Below, one piece after another: positions 1 through 7,211 of a stretch of 45,916 nt of DNA. The stretch spans positions 350,176-396,091 of the forward strand of contig NZ_QGHD01000001.1 in NCBI RefSeq assembly GCF_003148885.1. The letters are read 5' to 3'. Positions within the stretch are counted from its first letter, which is position 1. Every line of letters starts with the position of its first letter. The translations under genes were made by a program, and so were the position numbers. The notes under the pieces were generated by a model, which was given only the letters and a program-made list of their open reading frames with translations, was not told the origin of the DNA and made no database searches. The DNA is from Hallerella porci. Lineage in GTDB: Bacteria; Fibrobacterota; Fibrobacteria; Fibrobacterales; Fibrobacteraceae.

Positions 1-2
1 GG

Positions 3-1109
3 GTGCATGGCAAAAAGGACTTCGCCGTGGCGACCCTCACGGACATGGACGGCGCGCATTCGAAGATCGCCCTTGTGAACACGCGCGATTCGAACGTTGT
101 GGAACTTGCCTCGGGCGCGGAACTCTGGCATCCGGACCTGTGGGTGGATGGGCTGAATGTCTCGGACTTTGAACTGGACTTGGACAGCGCGGGGGTGTAT
201 GAAACAGAAAATACGGGGGCCGAGATGACGGCGATTAGAATCACTTTGCAAGTTCTGTATAAATATCGGGATTCTGCTTCGGTACTTGTAACAGGATCTT
301 CGAGACCGCAGATAGCTATCGATCCGCGCTACTGGAATCGCCGAGAAAATTCGCGACTTTTTGTGGTGAACGCCGCCAATGCGTCGATTGACATCAATGC
401 CTCGGAACGAATGCTTTTTGGTTATGGACGCTCGATTTTGCCAAATCTTAAAGTAGTTGTCTTTGGTATCGATTTGGATCTGCTTTCTTATCACTATCAT
501 CGCAACCACAATTCTTGGGAAGCGAATTTCCTAGGCCAAAATTCGCCGGGAATCCGCTACGACATCGATCACGATTTCTGGAAAGACGGCTTTCCGGAAG
601 AACTTTACGATCTAACGGTGAACGCTTACGGGGCGAACGAATCAGAGCGGATTCGCTATGATTCGACTTATGGCATGATTATTCCTATGCCCCCCGGATC
701 GGAAATCGGCTGGACAAAAAAATTGGAAATTTCGGACGATACGACTTGGACGGGATTTGAAAAGAATGGCGTCGAAAAAGCATTCGCCAAAATTCGGGAA
801 ATTCTCGAAAAAGCGGAGGCGTCTGGCATCTATGCGATTGGCGTGATTTTCCCGCAGAATCCGAACTATAAAAATACGGGAGCCTTTGGGCGTTATGGAC
901 TGCGCCGTTCGTTTGCAGAAACGATGATTGAACGCTTGCAACAGCTGGAATCAGAATATCCGCATTTCCGTTTGATGGACGAAAATAAAATGGGTAATCA
1001 CGATTACACGAACGAAATGGCTTACGACTGGGATCATCTTTCGGAAGCGGGCGCCCAGCAATTCTCGGCCCGGTTAGATTCACTTTTTCAAACACTTGAT
1101 ATTCAATGA
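3..1109 (+). CDS. Propeller/SGNH-like protein of the Fibrobacter TIGR02171 type, 5' partial
   Basis: The frame is open to the window edge, so the true start lies upstream; the GTG at 3 is only the first codon present. The first 50 residues resemble the last blade of a TolB/PD40-like beta propeller and end in the same LWHPD-(L/V)-W motif that closes the next gene. After that comes a second domain of about 310 residues with a serine motif (TGSSRP, about residues 97-102) and a C-terminal DWDH motif (D342, H345), which fits a SGNH/GDSL-type hydrolase. A paralogous family of large F. succinogenes proteins, often lipoproteins of unknown function, has this kind of layout; membership is inferred from memory of the family. 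Substrate is unknown, but a carbohydrate esterase is possible. The stop overlaps the next start as ATGA, so the two genes are probably co-transcribed and translationally coupled. Confidence 0.7.
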   Translation: MHGKKDFAVATLTDMDGAHSKIALVNTRDSNVVELASGAELWHPDLWVDGLNVSDFELDLDSAGVYETENTGAEMTAIRITLQVLYKYRDSASVLVTGSSRPQIAIDPRYWNRRENSRLFVVNAANASIDINASERMLFGYGRSILPNLKVVVFGIDLDLLSYHYHRNHNSWEANFLGQNSPGIRYDIDHDFWKDGFPEELYDLTVNAYGANESERIRYDSTYGMIIPMPPGSEIGWTKKLEISDDTTWTGFEKNGVEKAFAKIREILEKAEASGIYAIGVIFPQNPNYKNTGAFGRYGLRRSFAETMIERLQQLESEYPHFRLMDENKMGNHDYTNEMAYDWDHLSEAGAQQFSARLDSLFQTLDIQ

Positions 1110-2131
1110 AAAGTCCCCTCATAGTTTCGCTTGTTTTCTCTCTGACTTTTGGTCTAGTCTCTTGCTCGGAATCTTCGCCGCTTCAGGTACAGCCATTGCC
1201 TACTGCCGAAACTGCGGTCACGATCGAAGAAAACGCTTCCGCCTATCTGTTCGACTCGCTCAAGGTTTCCGAAGCGCGTCTTGTATTCCGCAATGATTCG
1301 ACCGGAAATCTGACCTACATTCGCTTTAGCAGGGATTCCGCCCAAGCCGTCGAATTTGTTTCGGAACTGAACGTCTATCATCCGACGATTTCGCCGGACG
1401 GCAAGTGGGTCGCTTTTGGAACATCGCCGGAGCCGGTTGGAACTTATTCGGAAGTTTACGTGCAGGAACTCGGACCGGAATCTTCGACACGGGTTTCACT
1501 CGGCGGACCTGCGGCCATCCCGCGTTGGCGTATAATTAATGGCGATACGGTCCTTATCTACGTTACGAGCGCAGGCGTAAACCGCAAAGACGATTTCTGG
1601 AAAGAGCAATCGACTTATATGGTTTCCTTCAAGGACGGTGCTTTTGGCATGCCGCAGAAAATTCTTGAAGGCAACTATCATGGCGGAATTTCCGATGATA
1701 TGCGCCTTGCGGTCACTGGGGCGCACTTTCTGCGTGTTCACACGAAAATCCAGGGCGAAGAGCGTGATACGATTTGGTATGATAGCTCGCAGATTTGCAA
1801 CGTTTCACTTTCTACGGACGGATCCTTGCGCACGATCTTTCTTGACCTTGGCGCGGAACGGGGACGGATATTTTCCGGCGAAGATTATTTGGCGCATCAC
1901 CGTATTCTCGTTGCAGACTCGGTCGGGAATTTGATCGGGAGCATTCCCTCGCCGGAACCTTACAGTTTTGATCAACCCGAATGGGTTTTCGGCTCGGATT
2001 TCCTCTTGACCGCCATGAAGACCAGCGATGTCCACGAAACCGTTTTACTTGTCGATATCCGCGATTCTTCGGTTCACTCGCTCGTTTCCGGTTCGGATCT
2101 CTGGCATCCTGACGTCTGGCTTCAGCCTTGA
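1106..2131 (+). CDS. Beta-propeller lipoprotein, short relative of the preceding protein
   Basis: 341 residues. The N-terminus has a lipoprotein signal peptide with a lipobox ending LVSC (about residue 20), so the mature protein is probably anchored in a membrane by an acylated cysteine. The body is a TolB/PD40-like propeller: an SPDGKWVAFG blade motif follows HPTI near residue 90. It ends with GSDLWHPDVW, the motif at which the preceding protein continues into its SGNH-like domain, so this gene looks like the propeller half alone. The start ATG overlaps the upstream stop by four bases. No catalytic residues are visible. Function is unknown; propellers of this kind usually bind proteins or glycans. 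No terminator is visible before the next gene, which begins 40 bp downstream. Confidence 0.75.
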   Translation: MKSPLIVSLVFSLTFGLVSCSESSPLQVQPLPTAETAVTIEENASAYLFDSLKVSEARLVFRNDSTGNLTYIRFSRDSAQAVEFVSELNVYHPTISPDGKWVAFGTSPEPVGTYSEVYVQELGPESSTRVSLGGPAAIPRWRIINGDTVLIYVTSAGVNRKDDFWKEQSTYMVSFKDGAFGMPQKILEGNYHGGISDDMRLAVTGAHFLRVHTKIQGEERDTIWYDSSQICNVSLSTDGSLRTIFLDLGAERGRIFSGEDYLAHHRILVADSVGNLIGSIPSPEPYSFDQPEWVFGSDFLLTAMKTSDVHETVLLVDIRDSSVHSLVSGSDLWHPDVWLQP

Positions 2132-2171
2132 ATTTTTCTATCTTCATCTGTAAAAATCTGAAAGGAACATT

Positions 2172-3209
2172 ATGAAATTTTTGAAAATCTTGATGGCGAC
2201 TCTTGCCTTTTCCACATCCGCCTTTGCCGACGAGGCTCCGACAGGCGCACCCGTTTCTCCGACATCCGAGGAACAGGCCGCGTTGAATGCTCTTCAGGGA
2301 AAATTGAAAGGCAAAATCGTCTGGTCGTCTTCGCGCAGCCATTCCACTCATGATTTGTGGCTGATGAACGCCGACGGCTCCGAAAAAAAACAGCTGACCA
2401 ATTCCACGACGGTCGATTGGTTCCCGCGTTTTTCTCCTGATGGCAAGACGATTATTTTTACGCGTTCAAAAGGCGGATGGACTCCGGAAAACGATGCGAA
2501 TTATCCGGAAAAGTGGGATTTGTGGACGATCAATGCCGATGGCTCGGACGAAAAGAAAGTCGCAGAAAATGCAACGTGGGGAACTTTCCGCCCCGATGGA
2601 AAATCGATTGTCTTTTCGCGCGGTGCAAATGTATATCAGAAAAATTTGAGCTCGGGCGAAGAAACTCTTCTCTTGGATGGCGTCAAAGCATTTGACGAAA
2701 AAGGCGTCATTTTACAAGAGCCGAATTTATCTCCCGATGGAAAATATTTGGCGATTACTCTCCGCGGATCGATGCGTGAAACGGGAATTTGGGACATCGC
2801 CAAAAAGAAATGGAACAAGTCGGGTGACGGTTGCCAAATCGATTTCTTTGCAGATGGCAGCCGCGTTTATCGCGTGAATCCGACAGGAAACGGTGGCACC
2901 GCAGCGCCGAGTGAAATTTTGTGGTTCACATTAAAAGACGGTGTGCAGCAAGAAAAAATCGGATTCTTCGGCGTGCCGAAAGCGGCGAAGTTAATGGATC
3001 TTCCGGGTCGTCGTTCGCACGAATATTTTCCGCGCGTTTCTGCCGATGGAAAATGGCTCGTTTGGGGCGCAACCGCAAAAGGTCACGATCACGACATTTA
3101 CGATTACGAATTGTATTTGTGGCAAATCGGAACGCCGGCAAAGACCGCAGCCCGTTTGACTTATCACACGGCAAACGATCGCTGGCCCGATATTTGGCTT
3201 GAAAAATAA
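2172..3209 (+). CDS. Exported PD40/TolB-like beta-propeller protein
   Basis: 345 residues with a clear signal peptide (hydrophobic stretch, cleavage probably after AFA near residue 19). Repeated blade motifs DLWLMNADGS, FSPDGKTIIFTR, DLWTINADGS and RPDGKSIVFSRG identify WD40-like PD40 repeats as in TolB. It lacks the N-terminal alpha/beta domain of true TolB and is shorter (TolB is about 430 residues), so it should not be called tolB. The ribosome binding site is AAAGGAAC just before the ATG. The stop overlaps the next start by one base (TAATG), which links it to the glutamine cyclotransferase gene. A periplasmic or surface binding role is likely; the ligand is unknown. Confidence 0.8.
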   Translation: MKFLKILMATLAFSTSAFADEAPTGAPVSPTSEEQAALNALQGKLKGKIVWSSSRSHSTHDLWLMNADGSEKKQLTNSTTVDWFPRFSPDGKTIIFTRSKGGWTPENDANYPEKWDLWTINADGSDEKKVAENATWGTFRPDGKSIVFSRGANVYQKNLSSGEETLLLDGVKAFDEKGVILQEPNLSPDGKYLAITLRGSMRETGIWDIAKKKWNKSGDGCQIDFFADGSRVYRVNPTGNGGTAAPSEILWFTLKDGVQQEKIGFFGVPKAAKLMDLPGRRSHEYFPRVSADGKWLVWGATAKGHDHDIYDYELYLWQIGTPAKTAARLTYHTANDRWPDIWLEK

Positions 3210-3919
3210 TGTTTGCCGAAATTGCATTGGCCGCTCTTCTCGGGCAATTTTCTGTTCTCGATTCCGTAGAACATCATCCCGAGAATTATACGCAGGGCTT
3301 TTTCTTTCACGGGAAAACTTTATACGAGACGACGGGACGCTACGGCGATTCCCGTCTTTTGCGTTATCCCGAAGCGGGGAAGCCGGCGACGGATTCGTTA
3401 AAACTTTCATCGAAATATTTTGGCGAAGGTTCTGTTCAATTCGGAAACGATATTTTTTGGCTCACATGGCGCGAAGGAAAAGCTTTCGTCATCGATGCGA
3501 AAACATTGACGAAAAAATCGGAATTCGAAATTCCGGGAGAAGGTTGGGGGCTCACTCTCGACGGTGGCGCTTTGATTCTTTCCGATGGCTCAGCAAATCT
3601 TTATTGGATTTCGCCGGGAGATAAACGTGTTTTTAAAACCCTCGAAGTGCGCGATGGCGAAAGGAAAATCAAAAATTTAAATGAGCTCGAAATGGTTGAC
3701 GGAAAACTTTACGCAAACGTCTGGCTTTCGGATTCTATCGCGGTCATCGACATCCATTCGGGCGCGGTTTTAGAATGGTTGGATTTTTCGAAAATCGCCG
3801 AAGCGGAACGTCGTCAAAATTCCAAAGCTGAAGTTTTAAACGGCATCGCTTACGACGGAAAATTTCTTTGGATTACGGGAAAGTATTGGAAGAAAACGTT
3901 GAAGATTTTGCGGAAATAG
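3209..3919 (+). CDS. Glutaminyl-peptide cyclotransferase family protein
   Basis: 236 residues, one five-bladed propeller-like domain. The N-terminal region (HHPENYTQGFFF, then LYETTGRYGDSRL), a mid-protein LTWREGKAFVID blade, NELEMVDGKLYANVW and the C-terminal LNGIAYDGKFLWITGK match the bacterial/plant-type glutamine cyclotransferase family (Pfam Glu_cyclase_2). Such enzymes convert N-terminal Gln to pyroglutamate on exported proteins. The first 15 residues are hydrophobic and may be a short signal peptide. The start is fixed by the TAATG overlap with the upstream gene. The substrate is unknown; N-terminal pyroglutamate formation on secreted hydrolases is a possibility, but that is inference. 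Confidence 0.85.
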   Translation: MFAEIALAALLGQFSVLDSVEHHPENYTQGFFFHGKTLYETTGRYGDSRLLRYPEAGKPATDSLKLSSKYFGEGSVQFGNDIFWLTWREGKAFVIDAKTLTKKSEFEIPGEGWGLTLDGGALILSDGSANLYWISPGDKRVFKTLEVRDGERKIKNLNELEMVDGKLYANVWLSDSIAVIDIHSGAVLEWLDFSKIAEAERRQNSKAEVLNGIAYDGKFLWITGKYWKKTLKILRK

Positions 3920-3970
3920 AAATGCCGCTAAAATTTTTTCTCTCCATTTGAATTTAACTATACTTGGTCT

Positions 3971-4774
3971 ATGCTTGAAATGCTTTCGTTAGAGTTTATG
4001 CAAAACGCTTTAATCGCAGCGGTTCTTGTTGCGATTTCTTGCGGGGTGATGGGCTCTTATGTCGTAGTCAATAAAATTGCAGGAACAGCGGGCGGAGTTG
4101 CGCACGCTTCTTTTACAGGAATTGGACTCGCTTGCTTTTTTGGATTTTCTCCGATGCTCGGTGCGCTTGGCGTCGCTCTCGCTTGTGCGTTTATCATGGG
4201 ATATGTCACATGGACAAAACGCGAACGTGCGGACACTCTCATCAATGTCATTTGGGCGGGCGGTATGGCGACGGGCGTCATTCTCACGGATTTAACGCCG
4301 GGATATAGCGGCGATTTGATGAGCTTTTTATTCGGGAGCATTCTCACGGTTCCGCGGGAACTTCTTCTCGGCATGACGATTTTAACCGCAGGAATTTTAG
4401 CGGTATCGATTATTTTCTTTCGGCAATTTTTAGCGATTTCGCACGACGCGGAATTTGCTCGTATCCGCGGCGTTCCTGTGCTTCGCCTTTACATGCTTTT
4501 GATGGCGATGATTGCGTGCACTGTCGTCATGGCAGTGCAAACCGTCGGACTGATTTTAGTGATTGCGCTTTTGACGATTCCCGCATACGTTGCCGAAAGT
4601 CATTCTCGGAATTTAAAACAGATGATGCTTCTCGCTTGCGGGCTTTCGCTTTTACTTTCTCTCGCAGGACTTCTTCTCGCGTATCAGTTGAATTTTACCG
4701 TCGGCCCAGTCATCATTTTGCTCGGCGTTTTACTGTATGCGGGGAATCGAATTTTCACGCGGAGAAGTTCGTAG
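3971..4774 (+). CDS. Metal ABC transporter permease, ZnuB/MntB type (ABC-3 family)
   Basis: 267 residues, almost entirely hydrophobic with about eight predicted membrane segments. Conserved features of the ABC-3 family are present: the N-terminal GVMGSYVVVNKIAGTAGGVAHASFTGIGLA segment (residues about 26-55), the central LFGSILTVP loop, and the IPAYVAESHSRNLKQM cytoplasmic loop near residue 200. Members form the membrane channel of zinc, manganese or iron importers and need an ATPase and a solute-binding protein. Neither is encoded next to it: upstream is the cyclotransferase and downstream an unrelated secreted protein. The partners must be elsewhere in the genome. The metal cannot be told from the sequence. 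Confidence 0.88.
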   Translation: MLEMLSLEFMQNALIAAVLVAISCGVMGSYVVVNKIAGTAGGVAHASFTGIGLACFFGFSPMLGALGVALACAFIMGYVTWTKRERADTLINVIWAGGMATGVILTDLTPGYSGDLMSFLFGSILTVPRELLLGMTILTAGILAVSIIFFRQFLAISHDAEFARIRGVPVLRLYMLLMAMIACTVVMAVQTVGLILVIALLTIPAYVAESHSRNLKQMMLLACGLSLLLSLAGLLLAYQLNFTVGPVIILLGVLLYAGNRIFTRRSS

Positions 4775-4817
4775 AAATTTTCTTTTCTTAGGAACGGAAG
4801 TTTTCTAAATTGCGTTT

Positions 4818-5900
4818 ATGTTTAGAATTCTTTTTTTCCTTTTCATCGCTTCGACAATTTCTTTGGCAGCGAAACATTCCCTTTTTAATAATCCCGATAT
4901 TACGACAGAATATTCTGCGCTTTTACAAGAAAAAAATGCGCGTAACGATTCGCTTTTGCCTGCGCTTGACGGCGATAAAGCTTTCGCAGAACTTTTGCGG
5001 CAGCATCCGGATTTTTGGAGCCTCGAACGCTTGGAAGAAGAAGGCGAAATGCTTACGAAACTCAAAGCGAAAATCGTTTACATCGACGGTGTCCGCGAAG
5101 AATCGTATTGCAAACTCGATAAAAATTCATCGCAAGTCGGCGAATGGAATTTGGAAATCGGCGTGGACTTTGTGAGTGCGGCTTCGAATACCGTTGGCAT
5201 TCACGTGCAGCAGTGCTTAAATATGGTCCGCGATGAACTCGGTTATTTGGTGAAAAAAGGCGACAAAATTATCGCCGTTCCGCCGAAAAAAGTTATCGAA
5301 AAAATTAAAGAAGTCGAAATTCCGATGACGGTCGATGTGGATTTGCAGCAGAAACTTCTCGCCGCCCACGAAGAAGTGAACCGCACCGGAAATTGTCCGC
5401 GCGGAATTGAAAGTTATCTGATTTTACGCGATGTTTGGAATCAAGTCAAAGATGAAAAAATGGACATTGTGACGATTAACGATAAATTGAATTCGAATAT
5501 GAACGGCGGACACAGCATTAAAACTTGCGCATTTAGCACCGAATGGAATAAACGTTACCAGGATAATTCTTCGTTTGAATGCGATGTCGATGCCGAAATT
5601 TGCACTTACAAAGAATCCGAAGACGGCGAATCGCGTTGGGCTTGGAACTTTGAAGCGAATCGATTTGAATATGTCCGCAAAAAATTTCTCTTTATTCCGC
5701 ACGGTCCGAAAAGCATTCACGACGGCGGCACGATGATGGATTTACGCTTAATTCGCCTTTCGACGACCCTTTACCTCGAAGGATTTTTAAATGAAAAAGG
5801 CGAGCCGGTGACTCTTGGCCTTGTTATTCTCCCGAATGAAAAGGACGAATACGAAGATCACGGCGAAGATGATGAAGATGAATACGAATATGAAGAATAA
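4818..5900 (+). CDS. Exported protein of unknown function with acidic C-terminal tail
   Basis: 360 residues. An N-terminal signal peptide is evident (hydrophobic FRILFFLFIASTISLAA, cleavage near residue 18). The body has scattered cysteines and no motif that I recognise. The last 20 or so residues are almost all Asp, Glu and Tyr, a strongly acidic tail. The start is supported by an AGGAACGGAAG purine run about 15-25 bases upstream. It lies 47 bp before the sigma factor gene on the same strand, with an inverted repeat between them, so a shared transcript is possible but not shown. I assign no function. Confidence 0.7.
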   Translation: MFRILFFLFIASTISLAAKHSLFNNPDITTEYSALLQEKNARNDSLLPALDGDKAFAELLRQHPDFWSLERLEEEGEMLTKLKAKIVYIDGVREESYCKLDKNSSQVGEWNLEIGVDFVSAASNTVGIHVQQCLNMVRDELGYLVKKGDKIIAVPPKKVIEKIKEVEIPMTVDVDLQQKLLAAHEEVNRTGNCPRGIESYLILRDVWNQVKDEKMDIVTINDKLNSNMNGGHSIKTCAFSTEWNKRYQDNSSFECDVDAEICTYKESEDGESRWAWNFEANRFEYVRKKFLFIPHGPKSIHDGGTMMDLRLIRLSTTLYLEGFLNEKGEPVTLGLVILPNEKDEYEDHGEDDEDEYEYEE

Positions 5901-5912
5901 TTAAAAAAAAGA

Positions 5913-5941
5913 GTAACACTTTTTTCCTCCTCAGGTGTTAC
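5913..5941 (+). promoter_or_regulatory. Inverted repeat over the ribosome binding site of the sigma factor gene
   Basis: GTAACAC (5913-5919) and GTGTTAC (5935-5941) are perfect inverted arms separated by 15 bases. The right arm overlaps AGGTG (5933-5937), the best Shine-Dalgarno sequence for the ATG at 5948. In RNA the hairpin would cover the ribosome binding site; in DNA the arms could be an operator or the -35/-10 elements of an autoregulated ECF promoter. The loop carries CCTCC, an anti-Shine-Dalgarno-like string. The repeat is seen directly; the roles are inference. Confidence 0.5.
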
Positions 5942-5947
5942 AATGGC

Positions 5948-6463
5948 ATGAAACAGCAAAATGAAACCCGCCGCGAGGCTTTTTCGAAACTTTATACGGA
6001 ATATTCACCGATGGTTTTTCGGCGTTGTGAATTTCTGTTAAAGGATCATGCCGAAGCGGGCGACATAATGCAAAATGTTTTCCTGCGGATTTACGATCGA
6101 TGGGAACATCTCGATCTTTCGTCTCCGTCTAGCTTACTTTGGAATACAGCGACGCGGCTTTGCCTCAATCGTTTGCGTGATAAAGTGCGCCGAGGAGTGC
6201 ATGTTTCTAGCGAAGATTTGCTTTTACAAATTGCCTGCGCCCAAGATGAAGCGGACGATTTTGAATCGAAGGGAATTCTCCAACGGATATTCTCAAAAGA
6301 GCCAAAATCGACGCGGACGATTGCGGTGCTCCATTTTGTCGATGGCATGACTCTCGAAGAAACAGCAGAAACCGTAGGACTTTCGGTAAGCGGCGTGCGC
6401 AAACGTTTGCGCAATTTGCAAAACCATGTCCAAGAATTGGAGGCAAAAAATGAAATCCGGTAA
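5948..6463 (+). CDS. ECF-type RNA polymerase sigma factor
   Basis: 171 residues, the usual size for a group 4 (ECF) sigma factor. Region 2 spans about residues 12-80 (FSKLYTEYSPMVFRRC, then the GDIMQNVFLRIYDRWEHL helix). Region 4 spans about residues 115-165 with the helix-turn-helix TLEETAETVGLSVSGVRKRL. Region 3 is missing, as expected. It should direct RNA polymerase to a small regulon, held inactive by the overlapping downstream anti-sigma factor (14 bp overlap). An inverted repeat overlaps its ribosome binding site. The surrounding genes suggest an envelope signal, but the stimulus and regulon are not visible. Confidence 0.9.
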   Translation: MKQQNETRREAFSKLYTEYSPMVFRRCEFLLKDHAEAGDIMQNVFLRIYDRWEHLDLSSPSSLLWNTATRLCLNRLRDKVRRGVHVSSEDLLLQIACAQDEADDFESKGILQRIFSKEPKSTRTIAVLHFVDGMTLEETAETVGLSVSGVRKRLRNLQNHVQELEAKNEIR

Positions 6464-7211
6464 AGTCCTTTCGGATTTAAAACTCGAAAAATATCTGCTC
6501 GGGGAACTCCCGGCAGACGAAATGAAACTTTTACAAGAGCGCGAAGCGACCGATGAAATTTTCCGCGCCCGCGTGGAATTTCTGCGCAAACAAAATCAAA
6601 AAATCCGCGAAGAATTTTCGGAAGAACGCTTTGACGCGCTTCTTCAAGAACGGAGAAATAAACCGAATCATTCAAATTGGATGATTAAAATTGCAGCGAT
6701 GATTGTCGTCGCATTCGGAATTCTTTCGGTGATTTTCATCGCAAAATCCGAACGGCAAATTGTGCCGGTTTCGGAAATCGCAGGCGTCGAAGTTGCGATG
6801 CTTTCGGATTCGGATGTGCGAATTAAAGGCATGCAAAGCCGAATTGAAGTCTGGAAAAAATCTGCAGATACGGCGGTGCTTTTGCAAAATTTAGACGCAG
6901 TGCGCGAAGGCGATGAATTGCAGTTGCGTTATCTTGTGCCACAGAAATGTTTTGGCATTTTCTTGAGTATGGATGGGCGCGGCGTTCTCACGGTGCATTT
7001 AGGAAACGGCAATTCCGCAGTAGAATTAGAACCGGGGAAAATGACGACTCTTCCTTTCGCTTATAAATTAGACGACGCTCCGCATTTTGAAAAATTTTTC
7101 CTCCTCACTTCGGCAAAAAGTTTTGCAGTCAATGCGGATGATTTTGATTCCATATTAAAACAGAAGGAGATTCAAACGGTAACATTTACGGTGCGTAAGG
7201 AGGCAAAATAA
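6450..7211 (+). CDS. Membrane anti-sigma factor with DUF4384-like extracytoplasmic domain
   Basis: 253 residues. I chose the ATG at 6450, nine codons inside the longest frame, because GGAGG (6439-6443) precedes it at the right distance. Residues 1-75 form a charged helical cytoplasmic part (KYLLGELPADE motif like anti-sigma N-termini) without a HxxxCxxC zinc motif. Residues 79-97 are a single membrane span. The outer part, about residues 150-245, has the GDELQLRY and GRGVLTVHLGNGN pattern resembling DUF4384, a domain often found with bacterial caspases; that match is by eye. It most likely binds the overlapping ECF sigma factor and releases it on an envelope signal. The stop overlaps the caspase start by one base (TAATG), so the three genes are coupled. 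Confidence 0.75.
   Translation: MKSGKVLSDLKLEKYLLGELPADEMKLLQEREATDEIFRARVEFLRKQNQKIREEFSEERFDALLQERRNKPNHSNWMIKIAAMIVVAFGILSVIFIAKSERQIVPVSEIAGVEVAMLSDSDVRIKGMQSRIEVWKKSADTAVLLQNLDAVREGDELQLRYLVPQKCFGIFLSMDGRGVLTVHLGNGNSAVELEPGKMTTLPFAYKLDDAPHFEKFFLLTSAKSFAVNADDFDSILKQKEIQTVTFTVRKEAK

Noticed and set aside
2172-3209. TolB of the Tol-Pal system
   Set aside because: Only PD40 blades are present; the TolB N-terminal domain and neighbouring tol/pal genes are absent.
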